Assembly: GCA_040403075.1 (NCBI GenBank)
Contig: JBBALJ010000005.1
Location: 1-64,000 of the forward strand
Length of the DNA: 64,000 nucleotides
Source: RGVD01 sp040403075
GTDB taxonomy: Bacteria > Bacteroidota > Bacteroidia > UKL13-3
Reading direction: 5' to 3'
Shown here: in pieces, positions 8,100 through 15,811 of the stretch
How the letters are laid out: the number at the start of each line of letters is the position of its first letter
Position numbering within the stretch: position 1 is the first letter of the stretch
Position numbers and translations under genes: made by a program
Notes under the pieces: generated by a model
What the model was told of the DNA's origin: nothing
Seen by the model: the letters and a program-made list of their open reading frames with translations, nothing else
The model's database searches: none

Positions 8100-8542
8100 C
8101 AAAAAATCTAGAAAAAAATATGCTTCCACCCACTAGCCTGATGCACTGCCCGCATTTTTTTCGGCCCATCGCACGCCTCCTATTTGAGCTACTATCTTGG
8201 CTTATCGTTCGGATTGCATTCCGTCCGACATTTATAAAATCTGACTGAAAATGTTTTTGTTTTTTTGTGGATGGTGGATAATAGTAAGCATACTTGAGTC
8301 ATGCCGATCCAATTTGCTATGACTCTTTTGCTCATACATGACGGCTTAGTATGCGCTGCAAGAAAAAAGCAAATTACATTTTCCAAAGTTTTATGTCAGT
8401 CTTGATTTTTTGTTTCGTTTTGTATCAAGACAAAATGAAAGCTACATCCTATATTCATAATGTTTGTGCTCTCCAAAATCACCAAAGAAAAATTTCCCAA
8501 ATTTATGAATGTGCCTTTTTATTAGAACAAATTTTGATATAA

Positions 8543-8568
8543 AAAAAGCCCTCAATGGAGGGCTTTTT
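8543..8568 (-). terminator. Bidirectional terminator after gldC
   Basis: AAAAAGCCCTC (8543-8553) and GAGGGCTTTTT (8558-8568) form a perfect 11-bp stem with an AATG loop and flanking A and T runs on both sides. It ends the minus-strand MerR-gldC transcription unit and would also stop anything coming from the left. Confidence 0.88.
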
Positions 8569-8588
8569 GCTTTATAATTGTTTATGAA

Positions 8589-8948
8589 TTAGTGTTTGTG
8601 ATCTGGTCCAAAAACTTCCGTCATGTGTCCGAAGTTGTGAGCGAAATCGCGCATTGCGTCTGCCACTTCTTTGTTTTGTGTAGCATTTTCAAAGGTATCG
8701 GCCATGGTGGCTAATGTTTGAAACATGAACAGATTCATTTCATCTACTTGCATGTCATTGGTCCATAAATCAATGCGCATGGCATTTTGTTGTAAGCCAT
8801 CAAATATAGAAAGCATGATACCTTTAGCAGGTTGCTTTCCTTCAAATTCTGCATCATCAGCATCCCATTCAATTTGCGCAGGAAGGCTTTCTTTGTCTAA
8901 GTGAACATCTATTCTTATTTGAGATGTTTTTGTTATTTCTGTACTCAT
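8589..8948 (-). CDS. gldC: Gliding motility protein GldC
   Basis: The 119-residue product matches GldC, a small protein of the Bacteroidetes gliding machinery. Characteristic pieces are IDLWTNDMQVDEM and FMFQTLATMADTFENAT. In Flavobacterium, gldC loss weakens but does not abolish gliding, and the protein is thought to be cytoplasmic or periplasm-facing without a known activity. No signal peptide is seen. It is the last gene of a minus-strand run, eight bases after a MerR-type regulator, and is followed directly by a strong terminator. gldB, its usual partner in flavobacteria, is not in the window. Confidence 0.9.
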   Translation of the reverse strand: MSTEITKTSQIRIDVHLDKESLPAQIEWDADDAEFEGKQPAKGIMLSIFDGLQQNAMRIDLWTNDMQVDEMNLFMFQTLATMADTFENATQNKEVADAMRDFAHNFGHMTEVFGPDHKH

Positions 8949-8956
8949 TGTTTAAA

Positions 8957-9280
8957 TTAAAGTTCGTTTTTTAGATCTACTAAAAATTGTTTAACCGTTT
9001 TTAGTTTGTTTATGATTTCTTGCTTATTTGGTAAATCTTTATCGTGTTTTAGTTTTTCTTTTGCTCCTTCTATCGTATAGCCTTGTTCTTTTAATAATTG
9101 TTGAATGAGTTTGATGGTATCTATATCGCTATGACTAAACTTGCGAGTGCCACCTGCAGTTTTACTAGGATTAAGCTGACTGAATTCTTTCTCCCAAAAA
9201 CGAATCTGAGAGATACTTATATTCAGCATTTCAGACACTTCGCCAATTGTAAAATATATTTTCTTTACTTCATCCTCCAT
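8957..9280 (-). CDS. MerR-family transcriptional regulator
   Basis: This 107-residue protein carries a MerR winged-helix DNA-binding domain at residues 8-78: YFTIGEVSEMLNISISQIRFWEKEF, then the wing (GGTRKFSHSDIDTIKLIQQLL) and a short coiled coil. It lacks any effector-binding domain and has no Cys metal site. MerR proteins bind promoters with a long spacer and twist the DNA. The short form with RFWEKEF is common in Bacteroidetes and usually annotated only as MerR-type. It overlaps no neighbour but sits eight bases upstream of gldC, so the two are probably co-transcribed. Its target is unknown. Confidence 0.88.
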   Translation of the reverse strand: MEDEVKKIYFTIGEVSEMLNISISQIRFWEKEFSQLNPSKTAGGTRKFSHSDIDTIKLIQQLLKEQGYTIEGAKEKLKHDKDLPNKQEIINKLKTVKQFLVDLKNEL

Positions 9281-9295
9281 CGGACTAAAAGAGGT

Positions 9296-10360
9296 TTATT
9301 TTTTACCCATATCTCTCAAATGCTTCACATGCGAAACGATAGCATTCAAGAGTGTTTTTTGCTCGAAATAACTGATGCCATGTTTTGCACACACATTTTT
9401 TACAATCTTACTAATTTCTGGGTAATGAACATGACTGATTTTGGGGAATAAATGATGCTCAATTTGGAAGTTTAGCCCACCGGTAAAGAATGAAACCAAT
9501 TTACTTTGTGTAGCAAAATTACTCGTAGTAGCCACCTGATGAGTAGCCCAATCATTAGCTATTTTACCATCTTTCATTTCATGATCAAACGCCATATTTT
9601 CTACGCAATGTGCCAATTGAAAAACCAAGCTAATTGTAATACCTGTCACAAACATGTATACCGAATAACCAATAATGAATTTCACAAAACCCAATTGCCA
9701 AATAGGTAAAGCCACAAATAGCAAAGTGTAAATTATCTTGGTAGACCAAAACCCAACATGTGTTGAGGCATTGATATGAATATTGTCTTTAGTTCCCACT
9801 TTTCTAGAAAAGTATTTGATGAAATCTAACAAGAAAATCCAACCTAAGTAAAGTAATCCATACACAAATATGAAGTAGTATTGTTGCAATCTGTGGAAGC
9901 CATAGCGTTTTTGTGTTTCGCATAGTCTCAACATAGGTTCATTTCCAATATCATCATCCATACCATCTATATTGGTATATGTATGATGAACTACCACGTG
10001 TTTTACATTCCAGAAAAATGAACTGCATCCTAAAAAATTTAATGATAATTCAGCCATTTTATTCAGCGTTTTGTTATGGCTAAATGAACCATGGCTGCCA
10101 TCGTGCATCATGTTAAAACCAATGCCAGCCGTAATGATACCAGCGTATACACAAAGTGGTATGCTGATCCAAATAGGCATATCAACAAAAACCAATAATA
10201 TATAGCTTGATATAAAAGAAACGCTGAAGAAAACAGCCTTTAGCATGAGTCTATAGTCTCCCGTTTTTTCTTTTTTTGTATCTTTAAAATATTCGTTAAC
10301 TCGTTTTCTTAAATCAATATAAAAAGCACTTTGATTGCCATTAAATTTAATTTCTTGCAT
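9296..10360 (-). CDS. Front-end type fatty acid desaturase (membrane di-iron)
   Basis: An integral membrane desaturase introducing a double bond into an acyl chain. The three histidine boxes are visible: HDGSH, HVVVHHTYTN and QIEHHLFP. The Gln replacing the first His of the third box is the hallmark of front-end (delta-5/delta-6-like) desaturases; no cytochrome b5 domain is fused, so electrons must come from a ferredoxin or similar donor. Four hydrophobic segments surround the boxes. A longer frame reaches 10432, but the ATG at 10360 (MQEIKFNGNQ) fits family starts and removes an unconserved 24-residue extension. It lies between a GNAT gene and the MerR-gldC pair on the same strand, with about 15 bases to MerR. 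Substrate position is inferred only. Confidence 0.88.
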   Translation of the reverse strand: MQEIKFNGNQSAFYIDLRKRVNEYFKDTKKEKTGDYRLMLKAVFFSVSFISSYILLVFVDMPIWISIPLCVYAGIITAGIGFNMMHDGSHGSFSHNKTLNKMAELSLNFLGCSSFFWNVKHVVVHHTYTNIDGMDDDIGNEPMLRLCETQKRYGFHRLQQYYFIFVYGLLYLGWIFLLDFIKYFSRKVGTKDNIHINASTHVGFWSTKIIYTLLFVALPIWQLGFVKFIIGYSVYMFVTGITISLVFQLAHCVENMAFDHEMKDGKIANDWATHQVATTSNFATQSKLVSFFTGGLNFQIEHHLFPKISHVHYPEISKIVKNVCAKHGISYFEQKTLLNAIVSHVKHLRDMGKK

Positions 10361-10444
10361 GTATTTGTATTTATTACGGCTGTAAATGTAGTGAATTAAG
10401 TTTGTAGTTTTGTTTAACAAGATGTCCACCAAGCCATTTATGAT

Positions 10445-10879
10445 TTAGTTTAGTTTTTTTACGAAATGAAAGCCTTTCTTTCTGTAGTCCAGTCTTTCAT
10501 AAAACCTATGTGCCGCTTCATTCTCCATGTAGGCATCCAGCATAGCTACTTTGCAATGTTCTTTTTTTGCAATTTCCAATACCTTCAAACAAATCTGTTC
10601 GCCTATGTTTTGATTCCGATAATTTGCATCCACCACTACATTGTCCAATTCAATATACTTACCTGAGTATATTTTGGTATTAATCCAATAACCACATACA
10701 CCTACTATGTTCTCATTTTGTTTGGCTATCAATTGTTTGTAATTATTTGGAATCATTTCGTTTAATAATTGTCCATACTCTTCATGGCCAAGTTTTGGAT
10801 TCAATTGCTTTATTAATTCATAGCAATCCATCATTTCATGACTATTTATGAGGATTTTAAACTGTAGGGCACTTTCCAT
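10445..10879 (-). CDS. GNAT-family N-acetyltransferase
   Basis: This 144-residue protein shows the GNAT fold. The acetyl-CoA binding motif is seen in VVDANYRNQNIGEQICLKVLE (R/Q-x-x-G-x-G/A type, with NIGE in place of GIG), preceded by the beta strand GKYIELDNVV and followed by AHRFYERLDYRKKGFHFVK. GNAT enzymes move an acetyl group from acetyl-CoA to an amine on a small molecule or protein. Nothing in the sequence tells the substrate. It is the first gene of a minus-strand run, starts just inside a terminator/promoter zone (10885-10945) and precedes the desaturase by about 85 bases. Confidence 0.85.
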   Translation of the reverse strand: MESALQFKILINSHEMMDCYELIKQLNPKLGHEEYGQLLNEMIPNNYKQLIAKQNENIVGVCGYWINTKIYSGKYIELDNVVVDANYRNQNIGEQICLKVLEIAKKEHCKVAMLDAYMENEAAHRFYERLDYRKKGFHFVKKLN

Positions 10880-10884
10880 AATTA

Positions 10885-10914
10885 CAAAGATGGGTAGAAA
10901 AGGAATAAAACAAA
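10885..10914 (-). promoter_or_regulatory. Possible promoter of the GNAT gene
   Basis: On the minus strand CATCTTTG (10885-10892) is close to TAnnTTTG, and TTTG lies 18 bases upstream (10911-10914). It places a promoter between the upstream terminator and the acetyltransferase start at 10879, leaving almost no leader. Confidence 0.35.
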
Positions 10915-10945
10915 AAGCCCTTTAGTTTTCTCTAAAGGGCTTTTT
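10912..10945 (-). terminator. Strong intrinsic terminator
   Basis: AAAAAGCCCTTTAG (10912-10925) and CTAAAGGGCTTTTT (10932-10945) form a perfect 14-bp stem with a six-base loop and flanking A/T runs. It ends the flavin-reductase-like gene, whose stop is about 200 bases upstream on the minus strand. Confidence 0.85.
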
Positions 10946-11139
10946 AAGTATATGAGTTTGAAAAAAGTATTATGCAAACTATATAGAGAAGATTGTGCCA
11001 AAAAACTTTAATCAAATAAGATATTTATTAAAACTTTGATTTTCAATATTTAAAATATTTTTCACCTATCATTGAAAATGGTCTTGTATTTCTGTTTGTA
11101 CAAAAAGAACACAAATTTGTACAGCAAAAAAACAGACAC

Positions 11140-12030
11140 TTAGCTCAAAAGTACTTTCCAAGCATCTTGCACTTTGTTATTTTCTAAAAGTTGTTGAGCC
11201 ATTTTGTGCAATAATAATTCTAATTTGAATTTATCATCACTATGTAATTGGTGAAGTTTATTTAAGTCTTTGTTCATGTGCTTGTAGATGGCTACGCTAT
11301 CTAAATCCGGAATTTGTTCAACATTGGCAAGCATACCCAAATCATTGCCGGTTAGAATTTTACTTAATCTAATTTTATCAGGCAAAGCATCCACCCCAAT
11401 GCCAAGGTTTCTTGCAGGTTTTGGCACTTCAAACAAAGCATTACCGCTTGCTCTAACGTACCAATCGCTTCCAAGACGACCTACTAGATCCATTTTATGT
11501 TGATCAATTTTGCCATCAGCCGTTAATACATCAGGCGAAATATGCATGAGTAACATTTCAGCGATAATTAAATTACCAGCTCCGCCTTCTGTTCCCGTTT
11601 CAATAATATCAACCACCTTGCACTCAAACTGCACCGGACTTTCCTTAACCCTGAAAGGTTTTACTTTTACTGAGGCAATGGGTGTAAATCCCGCTTTGGT
11701 AAATTCGTTCACACCTTTTGGATACTCGCAACTGGCAAGGCTCATTTGTTGAACCATGCTATAATTCACAATGTTTATCACTACTTCACCTGTTTCAATA
11801 ACATTTTGCAAGGTGTGTTTGGTGGTGTTATCTCTCACCCTGCGGGCAGGAGAAAAAATAATACGCGTAGGGTTAGAACCAAAAATATTGAAGAAGCTAA
11901 ATGGACTTAAATTTGGATAGCCCTCCATATCTATTGTGCTCGCAAAGCAAATGGGTCTAGGGGCAATTGCGGTTAATAAGGCATTGTGAAATTCTGCTAA
12001 TGGTAAATCTTTTGGTCCGATGGTTTTCAT
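11140..12030 (-). CDS. Flavin reductase-like FMN-binding split-barrel protein
   Basis: The N-terminal two thirds match the flavin reductase-like split barrel: TAIAPRPICFASTID, NLSPFSFFNIFGSNPTRIIFSP, then NTTKHTLQNVIETGEVVINIV and LASCEYPKGVNEF. The family binds FMN and often reduces flavin with NAD(P)H to feed an oxygenase, or acts on small oxidised molecules. At about 296 residues it is longer than stand-alone reductases (about 180-200); the extra C-terminal 90 residues look helical and are common in Bacteroidetes members. The ATG at 12030 (MKTIGPKDLP) is preferred over 12060 because conservation begins there. It stands alone and is followed by a long leader and a strong terminator. No oxygenase partner is adjacent. 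Confidence 0.88.
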   Translation of the reverse strand: MKTIGPKDLPLAEFHNALLTAIAPRPICFASTIDMEGYPNLSPFSFFNIFGSNPTRIIFSPARRVRDNTTKHTLQNVIETGEVVINIVNYSMVQQMSLASCEYPKGVNEFTKAGFTPIASVKVKPFRVKESPVQFECKVVDIIETGTEGGAGNLIIAEMLLMHISPDVLTADGKIDQHKMDLVGRLGSDWYVRASGNALFEVPKPARNLGIGVDALPDKIRLSKILTGNDLGMLANVEQIPDLDSVAIYKHMNKDLNKLHQLHSDDKFKLELLLHKMAQQLLENNKVQDAWKVLLS

Positions 12031-12204
12031 TAATAGGTCTGTCGAAAATTGAGGTGGCAAATTAGCTAGAAATTTGGAATGTTGAATCCATTTGATTTTG
12101 AAAAGTATAAATAATGCATTTCAATTCTTGATGCTTCAACAAATTTTCAAGAAGAAATCTGAATTAAAAGTCAAATGAAATCTAGACTTTAGAATCCTAT
12201 ATGA

Positions 12205-13479
12205 TTAACCAGCCAAGGCCTTCACCATGGCTTGGGCTTTTAACAAACACTCTTCATATTCCAACTCAGCATCGCTATCATAAGTGATGGCGCTTCCCAC
12301 TTCAAACGAAATATAGTGGCTTGAAGAATTGTATTGTATACTTCTAATTACAACATTGAAATCGAAGTCAGAATTGGGAGCAAAGTAGCCTATAGCGCCA
12401 CTATATAAGCCACGTTTGGTATTTTCATATTTTTCAATCAATTCCATCGCCATCACTTTGGGTGCACCTGTCATACTTCCCATAGGAAATGCATTTTTTA
12501 TAGAATCAACCGTAGAGGTAGATTCATTAATATGAGATGAAACCGTTGAAATCATTTGATGCACTTGGCTAAAAGAGTAAATGCCAAACAATTCTTCCAC
12601 TTTTATTGAACCTGTTTTTGAACTTCGAGCTAAGTCGTTTCTCACCAAGTCAACAATCATCAAGTTCTCAGCTCTTTCTTTTTCAGAATGTAATAATTGT
12701 TGAATCAAGTTCTCGTCTTCTTGTGAATTAGTGCCTCTTTTAACTGTGCCTTTAATCGGTTGTGAATAGAGGGTTTCACCACGTTTTTTAATAAAACGTT
12801 CAGGACTTGCACATAAAACAAATTTATCCTTTACTCTAAGGAAAGCTCCAAATGGAGTAGGGGAGAACTGCTTTAGTTTCTGATATACATGGTATGGATC
12901 TATAAGTGCATGCTCATCAAAAAACTCCACGCAATAGTTTAATTCATATACATCACCTTCGATAATATGTTGTTGAATGGCTTTTACATTTTCTATATAC
13001 TTTTCACGACTTACTTTAGGCTTGATATGAACAGGGTGGTAAGGGAAATGCGATGTTTCGGTTGATAGTATTTCGTCTAATAAAAGGTGATTGGGACTTT
13101 GAATTAAATATTTCCCATCATTAAAAATCACAATCAAATGAAGTGGTTTAAAAAAATACAGCTCATCAAAACCAATATTATCAGGATGAACAGATTTCAA
13201 TTTTTCAATTTGGTTTTTTAAATCGTAGCTTAAATATCCCAAAAGATAGTCTTGTCCATTTTGACAAACGGCTTCATTCAATTCCTCCCAATCTCTGTGA
13301 CCTGTTCCTTTATGTTCCTCCTTTATCCCCGCAGCAATCATATATTCCACATCACTTAAACCAAGCGCATTGATGCTGTCGTTATTGTCGAGCATGCAAC
13401 ATACATCGAAGCTTCGAAGCCATTCGATGGTCTTCAGTTTGAAGTTTTTTATATCATGAGGAAAATGCATTGACATCAA
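12205..13479 (-). CDS. pabB: Aminodeoxychorismate synthase component I (para-aminobenzoate synthesis)
   Basis: A 424-residue chorismate-utilising enzyme making aminodeoxychorismate for folate synthesis. Conserved blocks are GDVYELNYCVEF, CASPERFIKKRGETLYSQPIKGT, NLMIVDLVRNDLAR, PMGSMTGAPKVMAMELIE and RGLYSGAIGYF. The Lys in PIKGT forms the covalent intermediate of PabB; TrpE has Ala there, which argues for PabB rather than anthranilate synthase. The protein lacks a fused glutamine amidotransferase, so it would need a partner PabA. It is a single minus-strand gene with no pab or trp neighbour. The length is a little short of proteobacterial PabB (about 450) but complete. Confidence 0.9.
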   Translation of the reverse strand: MMSMHFPHDIKNFKLKTIEWLRSFDVCCMLDNNDSINALGLSDVEYMIAAGIKEEHKGTGHRDWEELNEAVCQNGQDYLLGYLSYDLKNQIEKLKSVHPDNIGFDELYFFKPLHLIVIFNDGKYLIQSPNHLLLDEILSTETSHFPYHPVHIKPKVSREKYIENVKAIQQHIIEGDVYELNYCVEFFDEHALIDPYHVYQKLKQFSPTPFGAFLRVKDKFVLCASPERFIKKRGETLYSQPIKGTVKRGTNSQEDENLIQQLLHSEKERAENLMIVDLVRNDLARSSKTGSIKVEELFGIYSFSQVHQMISTVSSHINESTSTVDSIKNAFPMGSMTGAPKVMAMELIEKYENTKRGLYSGAIGYFAPNSDFDFNVVIRSIQYNSSSHYISFEVGSAITYDSDAELEYEECLLKAQAMVKALAG

Positions 13480-13570
13480 TTATTGAGTAGGTAAAATTAT
13501 CGAAACAATAATATGGAAAATTTTGGATTGCAAATGTTTTCTAATTTCAAGTTCGTTTTAGGACAACTGA

Positions 13571-13578
13571 TATATTTG
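13571..13578 (+). promoter_or_regulatory. -7 box upstream of the beta-helix protein gene
   Basis: TATATTTG fits TAnnTTTG exactly and is followed by C. It lies about 170 bases before the start codon at 13748, giving a long AT-rich leader. No good TTTG is seen near -33. Confidence 0.35.
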
Positions 13579-13747
13579 CATTTGGATTATACTATTTGAT
13601 AAAAAAAACACTACTATTTAATATTGATTTCCCGTTATTATTTAAATTTTTGCATAGTTGGATTAAAAATTGTCGTTGAATTAGTTTTTTTGTTTGGCTT
13701 GATAGTTTTTTATTTTTAATTCGCATTAAATCTATTTAAAATTCATT

Positions 13748-15709
13748 ATGAAAAAAATTATCATTTTTACAACCTTTGTTTGTCTTTCAATAAGGGTATT
13801 TTGTTCTCAAGTCATAGTACCTGCAGCGACCGAGGTAGTAAACCAAGGTAGCAGCTATTATAATCCATCGAATAATACAACTACCCAAATACCAATTGGC
13901 ACTGGGTTGGTAGTTTATAACTTTTTATATGTCAATTTAGGCGCTGGTGATACCCTTGCAATAGATGCTACAACTTCTATAGGAGCTGGAGTATATACCC
14001 GCAATCCTTTACAAATAAGAAATATTAGCGGTACAACATTATCTCCCGTTATTATTAAAAATGTGTCTAATAAAATTGTACAAATAACCCAAGTAAACAA
14101 TGGAAGTTATTATGGTCTGAATTTTAAAGGCTGCAGCAATATTAAGGTTAGCGGTTTTGATGGCAGCAGTGCGTATAATCTAAGGGTGAAAAATTTTAAT
14201 AATTCTAGCGCTATGGGATTTTCTTTTGATTTGTCTCGAAATATTGAATTAGAGTATACTGAAATAGGGTACGTTGGAGCACAAGCAATACAATTTAAAT
14301 CAGGCGAAGCTGTCAATGGCAATAATGCTATTGTAGATACCGCTTATTGCAGGCAGTTTGTAAATTTGGGAAGTCTGGGTAATGGCAAATTTCACCATAA
14401 CTATATTCATGGTTGTGGGGCAGAAGGTTTTTACATTGGTTCAACTAATTATGATAATGGCGATGGTATAGCAATAACAATTAATACCACCTTTGCCAAT
14501 AGTTTACCGGTTAATAGTTTGATATATTATTATAACAATAGTTGGAGGTATTTACCTCATTTTGCTGACACCATTTTAGTTTATAACAATTGGACGGATA
14601 GCACAGGTTGGGATGGGATTCAAGTAGCAATGTCTAAGACTTACAGAGTTTATAACAATACGGTTACAAATTACGGTACAAAAAAAGATGCAAACCAAAT
14701 GTATGGTATCATTATTGGTTCTCCTTCAAAGGGTGAAACGTTTAATAATACTATAAATTCAGGAAGTGGAAGTGCATTTCAATGTTTCGGTTTGGTTAAC
14801 CGCTTTTATAATAATTTTATTAGCAATGCCAATTTAAACCATAAAGAATCAGTGTGGTGGGCAATTAATAGTATTTATTTTAATGATAAATCTTGTACTT
14901 CTCAATCATTAACTCGAATGGGTTTAACTGGTAGAAGCCAAACATTATTTGAAGCTTCACATAATACTATAATTATGAATCAAAATGATAGTGGAAGAGC
15001 CATTATGTTTATGCAGAATTATGCTAATCAAACAGTTTCTAGATGTTATAATAACATAGGAGTAAGTGATATTTATCCAAGCATTTTAAACAATCCAGTT
15101 ATTACGTTAAATCGTGCATTGTTTATCGCTAATCCTCAACAAAATAATTTTAGTAATACAAACAATTTTGTTTCAAGTGACATACAAACAATAAATTTCG
15201 TGAATCCAGCGGCCAATGATTATACCCTATCATGGAATACAAGTAGTACGGTAAATCGCAGTGCATCAGCATTAACCAACTCGTCTCAAGATAATATTTG
15301 GTTAGATAAAAATGGTCGTTCTAGAAGCATTGATGCTAAAACAGGTTTAAGTTTTTCAAAGCCAAGTTATGGATGCTATGAAGTTGAGGACACAGCCAGT
15401 GGCTCCCAATTAAGCAAATCATTATCAGATAATAATTCCATTACCTTGTGGCCAAACCCAATTAATAGAAATGAGATTCAACAAATATTTGTTGCAGTTA
15501 ATAATGATAAAATTAACGAAAATTCAACTTCAGCTACTATTGAATTAATTGATATTGCAGGTAAATCTAAAATGTTTGGCGGCTCATTCATGAATGGATT
15601 ATTTAAATCAATTGAAATTGACTTTAACCAGTTAAGTAAAGGTATTTATTTTGCTAGATTGAATGTTGATGGAGTTTCAATTAGTTGCCAAAGAATTCTA
15701 ATAAAATAA
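13748..15709 (+). CDS. Secreted right-handed beta-helix protein with T9SS sorting domain
   Basis: A 653-residue exported protein. It starts with a signal peptide (MKKIIIFTTFVCLSIRVFC). Residues about 90-470 hold short Asn/Gly-rich turns (GLNFKGCSNIKVSGFDGS, NGKFHHNYIHGCGAEGFYIG, TILVYNNWTDSTGWDGIQV) typical of parallel beta-helix repeats found in polysaccharide lyases and surface adhesins. The tail from about 560 (ITLWPNPIN to CQRILIK) is a T9SS sorting domain. No catalytic site of a lyase family is recognisable, so the activity is open. It is monocistronic, with a promoter-like box upstream and a terminator downstream at 15731-15763. Confidence 0.87.
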   Translation: MKKIIIFTTFVCLSIRVFCSQVIVPAATEVVNQGSSYYNPSNNTTTQIPIGTGLVVYNFLYVNLGAGDTLAIDATTSIGAGVYTRNPLQIRNISGTTLSPVIIKNVSNKIVQITQVNNGSYYGLNFKGCSNIKVSGFDGSSAYNLRVKNFNNSSAMGFSFDLSRNIELEYTEIGYVGAQAIQFKSGEAVNGNNAIVDTAYCRQFVNLGSLGNGKFHHNYIHGCGAEGFYIGSTNYDNGDGIAITINTTFANSLPVNSLIYYYNNSWRYLPHFADTILVYNNWTDSTGWDGIQVAMSKTYRVYNNTVTNYGTKKDANQMYGIIIGSPSKGETFNNTINSGSGSAFQCFGLVNRFYNNFISNANLNHKESVWWAINSIYFNDKSCTSQSLTRMGLTGRSQTLFEASHNTIIMNQNDSGRAIMFMQNYANQTVSRCYNNIGVSDIYPSILNNPVITLNRALFIANPQQNNFSNTNNFVSSDIQTINFVNPAANDYTLSWNTSSTVNRSASALTNSSQDNIWLDKNGRSRSIDAKTGLSFSKPSYGCYEVEDTASGSQLSKSLSDNNSITLWPNPINRNEIQQIFVAVNNDKINENSTSATIELIDIAGKSKMFGGSFMNGLFKSIEIDFNQLSKGIYFARLNVDGVSISCQRILIK

Positions 15710-15730
15710 TGATTTAAAATTTAATATTAA

Positions 15731-15763
15731 CAAACCCCTTTGCAAATAAGCAAAAGGGGTTTG
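15731..15763 (+). terminator. Terminator after the beta-helix gene
   Basis: CAAACCCCTTTGC and GCAAAAGGGGTTTG pair with a single bulge around a six-base loop and are followed by TTTATTT. It lies about 20 bases after the stop codon and may serve both strands. Confidence 0.78.
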
Positions 15764-15811
15764 TTTATTTATATCTACAGATAACCTAAGGATTTTTTTT
15801 ACGATAAGGTA

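Larger units (their letters stand above)
7561..8542. repeat. Gene-free region packed with palindromic repeats
   Basis: About 1 kb without a convincing gene. At least six separate inverted repeats lie here: 7611-7641, 7682-7714, 7779-7863 (with 7796-7811 inside), 7985-8006, 8071-8099 and 8296-8325. Short open frames in this stretch have no codon character of real genes and run through the palindromes. The mosaic resembles intergenic repeat clusters seen in many environmental Bacteroidetes (from memory). No transposase remnant is recognisable. Confidence 0.75.

Noticed and set aside
7561..8340. CRISPR array
   Set aside because: The repeats are all different palindromes without regular spacing or a common unit.
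8192..8542. Two short open frames (64 and 63 codons) in the repeat region
   Set aside because: Both run through palindromic repeat DNA, overlap each other on opposite strands and have no recognisable start region or composition of a gene.
12205..13479. Anthranilate synthase component I (TrpE)
   Set aside because: The PIKGT motif with Lys favours PabB; TrpE has PIAGT, and no trp genes are near.
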